Shown: piece after piece, positions 10,502 to 17,132 of the stretch
Position numbering within the stretch: the first letter of the stretch is position 1
Layout of the letters: the number at the start of each line of letters is the position of its first letter
DNA from: Chloroflexota bacterium
GTDB lineage: Bacteria; Chloroflexota; UBA6077
Assembly (NCBI GenBank): GCA_021806765.1
Contig: JAJZQR010000034.1
Location: 1 to 28,028, forward strand
Length of the DNA stretch: 28,028 nucleotides
Direction of reading: 5' to 3'
Notes under the pieces: model-generated
Told to the model about the DNA's origin: nothing
What the model saw: only the letters and a program-made list of their open reading frames with translations
The model's database searches: none
Made by a program: the position numbers and the translations under genes

Positions 10502-11572
10502 CTACGAGAAGAGGCGGGAGAAGAAGGACTGAAGCTGCTCGCCCCGATGACGGTAGGTGTGGTGAGAAAGGAGGCGGCGTCGGGCGCGATCGCCGATGAC
10601 CGCAGCCTCCTCTGGCGGCACCTCCCGGACGAAGGAGGCCACCTCCTCCGAACCCGATGCGACGAGCACCTCGCGGCCGGGCGCGAGGAAGCTCTCCACC
10701 CCGTCCCACAGATCGGTGACTAGGCAAGCGCCGGCGCCGGCCGCCTCGAAGACACGGGTGGGCGGGCTGAAGCCGTAGTCAGCCATGGCCTGGCGATTGA
10801 CGTTCAGCACCAGACGCGCGCTGCAGTTGAGGACGTTGTGGAGGGCTGTAGCCACGTGTCCCAGATAGCTCACGTTCGCAGGCAGCCCGAGGTCTCCCCA
10901 GCCCTCTCCACCCAGAAGGAACCGATGTCCGGGGCAAAGCTCCGCGGTGGCGAGGAAGTACTCCCTTACGCGGGCCTCCCGGTCCGGCAGCCGGTGGCCT
11001 ATGAAGAGGAGATCGCACTGGTAGTCCGGGTCGCGGGGGACGGGATGGTGGCTCTCAGGATCGAGGGCGTTGTAGACCAGCTCCACCAGCTGTGCCCCCA
11101 GCCGCCGGTACCCTTCGGAAACCTTTGGCCCGCCCCCATAGGTGAGGATCGTGTCGTAGCGGGGCACCAGACGACGGAAGTACCAGTCCGGATCCCGGAA
11201 GGCTTGGTCCAAGGTGAAGGGGGCATCCACGTCCCAGTAGGCGACTCGATTGCCCTCCCAACGCGTATCCAGCACCGCGCCATCCAGGTACTCGTCGTAG
11301 CGGCCGGCCCCGCTGCACTTGATCACCAGGTCCGACCCACAGGCACGGTCCAACTCCCGGTCGAGTTCAGCCAGGTCACGACACACGATCACCTGCGCGT
11401 AGGCGGGATCCCGGGCCATGTCCCGGTGCTGCTGCCGATCGTAGATGTCCTGCTCCACGAAGACCGGCTGGTGCCCAAGGCGATAGAGCGCCTGGCAGAT
11501 CCCCCGGTAGTAGGTGGCGGCGCCGTTCCAGTAGGCGGAGGTGATGCTGGAGCCGAAGAAGGTGATTCTCAT
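10502..11572 (-). CDS. CgeB-like GT-B glycosyltransferase
   Basis: 356 residues, ATG 11572. Same family as the genes at 9249 and 11662. N-terminal ITFFGSSITSAYWNGAATYY with RGICQALYRLGH, then the mid-section VAYWDVDAPFTLDQAF that parallels LYYDIDTPITLGAF in the 9249 gene. The C-terminal half has YQCDLLFIGHRLPDREARV, LGLPANVSYLGHVATALHNV and the donor-binding-like YGFSPPTRVFEAAGAGACLV followed by a D-W/L-DG segment. Predicted to transfer an activated sugar in the cytoplasm. It is the last intact gene of the minus-strand cassette, separated from the previous one by 89 nt that hold two tandem palindromic repeats. It ends SFFSRLFS at a TAG just before the 59-codon remnant. Substrate unknown. Confidence 0.88.
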   Translation of the reverse strand: MRITFFGSSITSAYWNGAATYYRGICQALYRLGHQPVFVEQDIYDRQQHRDMARDPAYAQVIVCRDLAELDRELDRACGSDLVIKCSGAGRYDEYLDGAVLDTRWEGNRVAYWDVDAPFTLDQAFRDPDWYFRRLVPRYDTILTYGGGPKVSEGYRRLGAQLVELVYNALDPESHHPVPRDPDYQCDLLFIGHRLPDREARVREYFLATAELCPGHRFLLGGEGWGDLGLPANVSYLGHVATALHNVLNCSARLVLNVNRQAMADYGFSPPTRVFEAAGAGACLVTDLWDGVESFLAPGREVLVASGSEEVASFVREVPPEEAAVIGDRARRRLLSHHTYRHRGEQLQSFFSRLFS

Positions 11573-11576
11573 TCAG

Positions 11577-11640
11577 CCCTCACCCTGACCCTCTCCCAGA
11601 GGGAGAGGGAATCTGGGGTCCTCTCCCTCTGGGAGAGGGA
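11577..11640. repeat. Two tandem CCCTCTCCC/GGGAGAGGG palindromes
   Basis: Copy 1 (11589-11609): CCCTCTCCC-AGA-GGGAGAGGG, preceded by CCCTCACCCTGA. Copy 2 (11620-11638): CCTCTCCC-TCT-GGGAGAGG. Both are followed by AATCT. They fill the spacer between two minus-strand glycosyltransferase genes, where they could act as mRNA hairpins or weak attenuators. Confidence 0.82.
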
Positions 11641-11661
11641 ATCTCCGTGTCTCCCGGTCGG

Positions 11662-12798
11662 TCATGACTGGCCACCACGAGAGACCAGGCGTTGGACTAT
11701 GTCTATCAACTGCTCGGCGCGGTGGCGGCAGGTGTGCCGGCTTAGCACCGTTTCCCGCCCATGAGAGCCGATCCGCTCGCGGGCCTCGGCGTCGGCTGCC
11801 AGCCACCTCAGCGCCTCCTCCATCTGGGAGGGAGCCGTCACGGCCAGGTAGTCGGCGCCCTCCTCGAACAGGCCGCTGTCGTCCTGCCAGCCCGCGCTGA
11901 TCAGGGGTATCCCGCAGGCCAGCGCTTCGAACACTCGGATGGTCGGGGTGCCCCGCAACGCCTCCACGTACTCCTTCCTCGGGATGTGGACCGTCAGCTT
12001 GCTGGAAGCGTAGACCTCGGGAGCCAGGTAGTTGGGAAGCCACCCTTCCCACCGAATCCCGGTGGTCTGGATCGCCTCGAGGACATCGGGCGGGTACCGA
12101 ACGCCGAAAAGCGCGAAGGTCAGATCGGGGAGGGCGCGACCTTGCTCAATGAAGAACTGCCAGGTGCTCTGGTTGCGGTCGTCGTCTCCCCAGTTGCCCA
12201 CGAAGACCACATCCCGGGTCTTGGGTCGATCCAGGGGCCGGAACAGGTCGGTGTCGGCCGCCTCGTGGAAAACCAGCACCTCGGGACCGTCGGTGGTGGA
12301 CCGATAGATGTCGGCGATGGTGGGGCCGTAAGCGAGGATCGCCGAGTAGGCGTCCAGCCCCATCTGCGGAATTCGAGCCGGCTCGGTAAGGGCCCGATGA
12401 TGGGTGTCGTGGAAAAGCGTCACCACGCCGAGGCGCGCTGCCGTCTCTCCCACGGCGCGGATCAGGTCCGTCGGGTTCCACTCGTGGACGAGGCACACGT
12501 CGACCTGGGAGAGCAACTCCGAGAGCCAGCCGTACAGGTGAGCCCGACCGTTCAGGGCGTAGTTCCGGTGGTCGATGAAGGAGAAACGTCGCTGGAACTC
12601 CAACACCGGTTCCATACCGTTGTCGCGGACCAGGTTGGAGGCCGACCAGTTGCCCTCCTCCTCCAGGGCTATCACCCGGTGGCCTAGCGCCTGGAGGTTG
12701 CGGATCAGTCCCCGCAGGAAGTGGGCGTTCCCGTGGTTCCAGTCGGACACTATGGAGTGACAGAAGAGTGCGATTCGCAGGGAGGAGCCATCAGCCAT
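11662..12798 (-). CDS. CgeB-like GT-B glycosyltransferase
   Basis: 378 residues from ATG 12798; the core begins at LRIALFCHSIVSDWNHGNAH, so the first seven residues (MADGSSL) are probably an extension supplied by a GCTGA-type repeat at the start. The family N-terminus WNHGNAHFLRGLIRNLQALG corresponds to WGNGHATTYRGL and WNGAATYYRGI in the other two copies. Other landmarks: VCLVHEWNPTDLIRAVGE, VTLFHDTHHRALTEPARI, VVFVGNWGDDDRNQSTWQF, and the donor-site segment RGTPTIRVFEALACGIPLIS. It ends SRHTCRHRAEQLIDIVQRL, parallel to SHHTYRHRGEQLQSFF in the next gene, so the paralogs are collinear. Predicted sugar transferase with unknown donor and acceptor. Confidence 0.88.
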   Translation of the reverse strand: MADGSSLRIALFCHSIVSDWNHGNAHFLRGLIRNLQALGHRVIALEEEGNWSASNLVRDNGMEPVLEFQRRFSFIDHRNYALNGRAHLYGWLSELLSQVDVCLVHEWNPTDLIRAVGETAARLGVVTLFHDTHHRALTEPARIPQMGLDAYSAILAYGPTIADIYRSTTDGPEVLVFHEAADTDLFRPLDRPKTRDVVFVGNWGDDDRNQSTWQFFIEQGRALPDLTFALFGVRYPPDVLEAIQTTGIRWEGWLPNYLAPEVYASSKLTVHIPRKEYVEALRGTPTIRVFEALACGIPLISAGWQDDSGLFEEGADYLAVTAPSQMEEALRWLAADAEARERIGSHGRETVLSRHTCRHRAEQLIDIVQRLVSRGGQS

Positions 12799-12823
12799 AA
12801 GCGGTCAGCCTTCAGCGATGAGA
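12782..12823. repeat. GCTGA-iterated repeat at a start codon
   Basis: Read on minus the segment is built of GCTGA/GGCTGA units (CGCTGAAGGCTGACCGCTT, then ATGGCTGATGGCTCC). It spans the start of the 11662-12798 gene and provides its ATG. A shorter similar piece (AATGCTGATGGCCGA) lies at the junction near 15213. Confidence 0.5.
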
Positions 12824-12857
12824 TGCCCGGTGCCATCAACTTTGAACACCTCGGCCA

Positions 12858-13997
12858 TTATAGCAGTGTGGAACAGCCGGCTCCTGCACCGCGCAACAGC
12901 GATCGGTAGAGGTTGGCATACTCCTCGGCCATCCGGCCGGCGGTGTAGCGCTCCATGGCCCGGGCTCGGGCGGCCGACCCCAATCGCTCAGCGTCATCGG
13001 GGCTCCGCAGCAACCGCTCCAACTGCCGGCGCACTGCTCCCGGGTCCCCGGGGCAGTGGTAGGCCGCCACCTCGGCCCACACCTCCCGGTAAGCCGGTGT
13101 GCCGGCGGCTATAAGGGTGCAACCGCAAAAGGCGGCCTCGAGGGCGGCGAGGCCGAAGGGCTCGTAGCTGGAGGTGGCCAGGTAGAAGCGTGCCCCGGCC
13201 ATGGCCTCTCTGGTCTGCTGCCAGCTTTGGCGGCCCAGGTATCGCACGTTGGGTGCGGTGGGAAGGAAGGTGGTCTCGCCGGAGGGGCCTGCGGCAGGCC
13301 CCAGCAGGTGAAGCTCCAGGGGCAGGCCCCTCACCGCCTCGACGGCCGTCGCCGCTCCCTTGGCCTCGTCCCACAGCCTGCCGGCCACCAGAGCCACGTT
13401 CTCTTTGGGCCGCGACGGATAAAGGTCCGGCCACAGGCCGTTGTGGATCACCCGGGAAGGGCAGCCATAGATCTCCGAGAGAGTGCGCGCCATGAAGTAG
13501 GAGGGGCACACCACCGCCGAAGCGCTGGAGAGACCGGCCGCCACCAGATCTCGGTAGGCCCGGAGGTTGGGGTCCGCGTTGTCGTGCCGTAGAGACGCGA
13601 CATGTCGCGTCTCTACCCGCTCCCTCAGGTGCCATTTCCTCCAGCTCAGGACGTCGCTGTGGGCCACCACCACCTTCGGCAACCGGGCCTCAAGGAGACC
13701 GAAGCAGAACTGGTTGCTGTGGATCAGATCGGGCCGCCAGCGAGCGATGACGCGGCTGATCTCCTCGAGACCCCTCTCCACGTCCTTGCCTCCGTCGGGC
13801 ATCCATTCCAGCTTCAGAGGTAGGGTCACCAACTCGACGCCGTCGCTCGGCAGCAGCCCGGCGAGGTCCTCCGAGTGGGGCTCGCCCAGGCAGACCAGCA
13901 TCACCCGGCAACCCTGTTGCTCTACCAGCCCCCTGGTCAGTGCCAGGCTGTACTGCCAGACGCCACCCACGGCGTCGGTGGTCATCAGTATCCGCAT
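12858..13997 (-). CDS. GT4-type glycosyltransferase with a repeat inside
   Basis: 379 residues, ATG 13997, one nucleotide after the TAG of the upstream radical SAM gene, so translation is probably coupled. GT-B retaining transferase of the GT4 type: N-terminal MRILMTTDAVGGVWQYSLAL; acceptor-side half with RWRPDLIHSNQFCFGLLEA and VVVAHSDVLSWRKWH; C-terminal half with NVALVAGRLWDEAKG (start of the donor-binding domain) and SSYEPFGLAALEAAFCGCTL, the E-x7-E motif. Residues ERVETRHVASLRH (about 128-140) are encoded by a palindromic repeat (13589-13616) lying in frame in the inter-domain region. The enzyme could still fold because the site is a variable loop. It likely adds a hexose or hexosamine to the cassette product. 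Confidence 0.9.
   Translation of the reverse strand: MRILMTTDAVGGVWQYSLALTRGLVEQQGCRVMLVCLGEPHSEDLAGLLPSDGVELVTLPLKLEWMPDGGKDVERGLEEISRVIARWRPDLIHSNQFCFGLLEARLPKVVVAHSDVLSWRKWHLRERVETRHVASLRHDNADPNLRAYRDLVAAGLSSASAVVCPSYFMARTLSEIYGCPSRVIHNGLWPDLYPSRPKENVALVAGRLWDEAKGAATAVEAVRGLPLELHLLGPAAGPSGETTFLPTAPNVRYLGRQSWQQTREAMAGARFYLATSSYEPFGLAALEAAFCGCTLIAAGTPAYREVWAEVAAYHCPGDPGAVRRQLERLLRSPDDAERLGSAARARAMERYTAGRMAEEYANLYRSLLRGAGAGCSTLL
13589..13616. repeat. GTAG-bounded perfect palindrome inside a CDS
   Basis: Arms GTAGAGACGCGACA and TGTCGCGTCTCTAC, 14 bp each, no loop. CCG occurs at 13587-13589 and again at 13617-13619, exactly 30 nt apart, consistent with a 30-nt insertion unit with a short direct repeat. 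Thirty is a multiple of three, which explains the undamaged reading frame of the glycosyltransferase. Confidence 0.88.
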
Positions 13998-13998
13998 G

Positions 13999-15213
13999 CT
14001 ACGAACGCTCCCTCGCCTTGGTCCAGGAGTCGTCCCCCACCGGCCCGATCAGCTGATCGTGGAGGTCGCATCCGGGGTACAGGAACAGATGGATCGGTTC
14101 CGATACCCAGACGCCCCTCACGATCGCTGCCTGCCGCCACTCCTCGGTCTTCCGGCGCAACTCCTCGCCGGCGCCGGGCGCCTCCATCATATCCCCCTGG
14201 ACCCAGGGTATCCTGCTCTTGGCATGGACCATCAGGTCCAGGATGCGATCCCCGTCGATGCGGTACCCCTTGTTGAGAGAGGTCTGCACGTCGGGGAAGG
14301 GGGACTCCAGCCCGAACTCCACGCTGACGCAGCCGGCGGCGGCCAGCCGGTCCAGCCTGGCCTCGTCCCACAGGTCGATCCTGGTCTCACACCCGAACTG
14401 GACGATGGGCTCCTGGATCAAAGCCTGAATGAGGTCGTCGCACCTTCCCAGCCCGAACAGCTCGTCGATGAAGTAGACATAATCTACTCCCCTGTCCTTC
14501 AACCGGCGCAACTCGGCCAGCACCCGTTCCACCGGCCGCTGGCGGTATCGGCCTCGAAAGAAGCGGCGGTTACAGAAGTTGCACCCGTAAGGACAGCCTC
14601 GACTGAACTCCACCTCGGCCCCGCGCCCCTCGCCCCAGAAGATGTGATGGCGGTGGGTGCGCCTCTCCAGGGGGTAGGCCAGGTAGTCCAGGGCAGGCAA
14701 CTGGGCCACGTCGACGACGGCCACCGACCCCGGGCCGTCCTGGCCCGCGTGCAGGGTGGCGCCGGTGGGTTGCCCCCGGGCCAGCCGCAGCAGTTCCTGC
14801 TCCGGTTCGCCCCGCACCAGGAACCGGCAGCCCAGCTGGTCGAAGGCATAGCCGGGGGTCGCCGATCCGTGGGGGCCCACGGCCACAACGAGCGCGACCT
14901 CCCTCAGAGCACGGCTGGCGGCGGCGGGCACGTCCAGTTCAGGCTGGCAGCAGCGCCAGAAGAGATAGCTGGGGGCCGTGGTGATCACGACCAGGTCCGG
15001 GGCAAAGCCGGCCGCCCTCTCGACGGTGGCCTCCAGCGGCAGTTCCTCCAGGCGGGCATCGATCACGAGGGCCGGGATGCCCGCTTCCTTCAACAGCGCC
15101 TCGGTGTACAGCAACTCCAGGGGCAGGTGGGGCTCCCGGCAGGCCCAGTACCTGGACCCCACGAAATCCCACCGGGGATTGACCAGGACGATTCTCTCGA
15201 AGCTATCGGCCAT
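13999..15213 (-). CDS. B12-binding-domain radical SAM enzyme
   Basis: 404 residues from ATG 15213; an ATG two codons upstream (15219) is equally coupled to the previous gene, whose TGA (15215-15213) overlaps this ATG as TGATG. The N-terminal half (about 1-160) is a Rossmann-like cobalamin-binding domain: RIVLVNPRWDF, PLELLYTEALLKEAGIPALV, DARLEELPLE, FAPDLVVITTAPS, VVAVGPHGSATPGYAF. The radical SAM half holds the [4Fe-4S] motif in EFSRGCPYGCNFCNRRFFRG (C207, C211, C214), then YVYFIDELFGL and VSVEFGLESPFPDVQTSLNK. Such enzymes methylate unactivated carbon or phosphorus, or rearrange carbon skeletons. Among glycosyltransferases, a sugar or lipid-like glycoside is the likely substrate, by inference. 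The DxHxxGxQ cobalamin-ligand motif of classical B12 proteins is not visible, as in many members of this class. Confidence 0.92.
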   Translation of the reverse strand: MADSFERIVLVNPRWDFVGSRYWACREPHLPLELLYTEALLKEAGIPALVIDARLEELPLEATVERAAGFAPDLVVITTAPSYLFWRCCQPELDVPAAASRALREVALVVAVGPHGSATPGYAFDQLGCRFLVRGEPEQELLRLARGQPTGATLHAGQDGPGSVAVVDVAQLPALDYLAYPLERRTHRHHIFWGEGRGAEVEFSRGCPYGCNFCNRRFFRGRYRQRPVERVLAELRRLKDRGVDYVYFIDELFGLGRCDDLIQALIQEPIVQFGCETRIDLWDEARLDRLAAAGCVSVEFGLESPFPDVQTSLNKGYRIDGDRILDLMVHAKSRIPWVQGDMMEAPGAGEELRRKTEEWRQAAIVRGVWVSEPIHLFLYPGCDLHDQLIGPVGDDSWTKARERS

Positions 15214-17132
15214 CAGCATTCGGCTTTCAACAACGAGTTCAGGCGCTGCATGTACTTCCACTGCTCGTGCTGCAGCGACCGGCGGATCTCCTCCTCGTCA
15301 GTGCTGTGGACTGCGTAGTGGAGGGCGGCGACCCGAAAGGACAGATAGGCGGCGCGGTAGAAGTCGAGAAGGCCTGTGGCCTGCCGGTCTCCGGTCTCGC
15401 TCTCCCACAGTTGCAGCAACTCTCGCCGGGACTCCTCCCCCATCACCCACTCCTCGCAGGCTCCGGCCAGGTCCCAGAGAGCGCTCTGCTCTCCCACCAG
15501 GGTATGGTCCCGAAAGTGGTCGTCGCCGTCGGCCTTCAGGAAAGCCGGACCGTCCGGCGAGTCGAGTTGGAGCCACTCGTGGGGCTGGGGGCGCCCGTCG
15601 ATCAGCACCAGCGGCAGAGCATCGATGGCCTGCTGGCGGGAGCGCCAGGACTCCACGAAGCCCGAGGCATCCATCCCCAGGGCCTCGCGGACGTTGACCA
15701 GGATCATCTCTGACAACGGCTGAAACCGCGGCGCGGGGGGCATCGGGAAGCGGCGGGCAACGAAGGCATAGTAACGGGCCATGCGGATCAGCAGGGCCGG
15801 CGACAGATCCGCCGCCGTCAGGGGGCGGGCACTCTCCATAAAGCGATAGAGGAGAAAGCCGTAGGCCAACCCCAGGACCGGGGGGGCGAAGCCGGCATCT
15901 GCCAGGGCTCGGGCGCGGCTGTACTTCTCGCGACCGTAGTCTCCCAGGCCAGCGAACTTGGCCAGGATGGGGAGAGGATGGCTGCTGTCGCCCTCACCCC
16001 GACCCTCTCCCAGAGGGAGAGGGGGCTCCGGCGATCCGGTCGCGTTTGGATAGCGGATCAGCAGCTTGGTTCGCTCGGTAGAGCGGTGAACCACCGGCCA
16101 TCGGTCGGGCGACGGATAGGAACGCTCCCGCCAACGACCGTAGGAAAGGTCCGCGATCTGGACCGAAGGGCGCCCGTCTTGCCAGACCCGGCGGATCGGG
16201 TCAGCGCTCAGGGCCTGTTCCACGAACGGGAGAAGGTCTTCCCAGCCCCGGAAGACCTCAGCGGCGTCGGTGTGAAAGACCCGAAGCTGCTTCCACCGCT
16301 GCCTTCCCTCCTCCGAGGCATAGATGCTCGGGGCCCCCTGCCACGCCGAGAGGATGGCCACCACCGTCTCGTCGACTCCCAGCCCGCTCAGGGCGGAGCA
16401 GACGGAAAGGAAGGAGGAGCAGGTGAGGCCCGGCCCCTCGTCGACGACGAGGAACCCGGCAGCTCGGGTGCCATCCTGGAGGAGCCGCCGCCGCAGGACC
16501 GGCCCCATCTCGACGTAACGGTCGAAGGGCTGTCCTCGGGGCCGGAGGGTCTCCACTCGCGCCGGCAGGCCCAGCTCCACCAGAGCACCGGCCACCACGG
16601 ATGCGAGGGAGGTGCCGATGCTGCGTATCCCGATGACGGTCCAGGAGGGACGGCGGGCCTCGATCCTGAGGACCCTGGCCAGGCTGGCCAGGTACATCTC
16701 TGGGTAGAGGCTGTAGAAGGCGTAGCCCTCGGGAACCCGGGCCTCAAGTTGGTCCGCGGGCAACTCCCCCGTGGCGCGGGCGACGGCGGAGGCCGCCGCC
16801 TCCAGCAGGCCGGCCAAGGGACCGGCATCACGGTTACCCAGGAGTTGGGTTGAGCGGTAGATGCACCGACCCAGCAGGACGCCGGCCGACGACAGCGCAT
16901 CCAGTTCCGGGAAGACCTCGTCCAGAGTCGGATTGAGTCGATCGGCCACCGCCTGGTGGACCTCCCCCAGGGCGATGGAAGCCCCCACGAGGTCCGCATG
17001 GGTTTCGAGGGCCGCATCTCCCGGCAGGGCGGCGCGGCGGTGGCGCTCAGCCACGCGGGCGAGGGTCTCCTCTATTCCCCTGCCCGTCCCTCGGGGACCC
17101 AGGGGGTGAAGCTTGTCAGCGTAGAAGAGCAC
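15213..17132 (-). CDS. Uncharacterised PRTase-like + kinase-like protein
   Basis: 639 residues from GTG 17132, which directly follows the TAG of the upstream gene (TAGGTG). No family name can be given. Residues about 160-270 look like a type I phosphoribosyltransferase fold: SWTVIGIRSIGTSLASVVAG, a flexible-loop-like LRPRGQPFDRYVEMG, and FLVVDEGPGLTCSSFLSV in the place of the PRPP loop (230-240). Residues about 390-580 recall the aminoglycoside-phosphotransferase/kinase fold: AKFAGLGDYGREKYSRARAL, then LVLIDGRPQPHEWLQL and FLKADGDDHFRDHTLVGEQS, LWDLAGACEEW. About 15 residues at 367-381 (including PLPLGEGRGEGD) are the translation of a dispersed palindromic repeat inserted between the two regions. 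The position inside the coupled operon suggests a role in making or activating the cassette product. The fold calls are inference from motif shape. Confidence 0.75.
   Translation of the reverse strand: MLFYADKLHPLGPRGTGRGIEETLARVAERHRRAALPGDAALETHADLVGASIALGEVHQAVADRLNPTLDEVFPELDALSSAGVLLGRCIYRSTQLLGNRDAGPLAGLLEAAASAVARATGELPADQLEARVPEGYAFYSLYPEMYLASLARVLRIEARRPSWTVIGIRSIGTSLASVVAGALVELGLPARVETLRPRGQPFDRYVEMGPVLRRRLLQDGTRAAGFLVVDEGPGLTCSSFLSVCSALSGLGVDETVVAILSAWQGAPSIYASEEGRQRWKQLRVFHTDAAEVFRGWEDLLPFVEQALSADPIRRVWQDGRPSVQIADLSYGRWRERSYPSPDRWPVVHRSTERTKLLIRYPNATGSPEPPLPLGEGRGEGDSSHPLPILAKFAGLGDYGREKYSRARALADAGFAPPVLGLAYGFLLYRFMESARPLTAADLSPALLIRMARYYAFVARRFPMPPAPRFQPLSEMILVNVREALGMDASGFVESWRSRQQAIDALPLVLIDGRPQPHEWLQLDSPDGPAFLKADGDDHFRDHTLVGEQSALWDLAGACEEWVMGEESRRELLQLWESETGDRQATGLLDFYRAAYLSFRVAALHYAVHSTDEEEIRRSLQHEQWKYMQRLNSLLKAEC
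15991..16023. repeat. CCCTCACC...CCCTCTCCC/GGGAGAGGG repeat inside a CDS
   Basis: Palindrome CCCTCTCCC-AGA-GGGAGAGGG at 16003-16023, preceded by CCCTCACCCCGA; this 33-nt unit is nearly identical to 11577-11609. Here it is read through in frame by the 15213-17132 gene and encodes PPLPLGEGRGEG. Confidence 0.85.

Noticed and set aside
10838..12687. Two 308-codon plus-strand frames opposite the glycosyltransferases
   Set aside because: Minus frames carry the family motifs and paralogy; the plus frames are mirror products of codon bias.
13567..15318. 583-codon plus-strand open frame
   Set aside because: Lies opposite the GT4 and radical SAM genes, whose motifs are clear; the plus product shows no recognisable domain.
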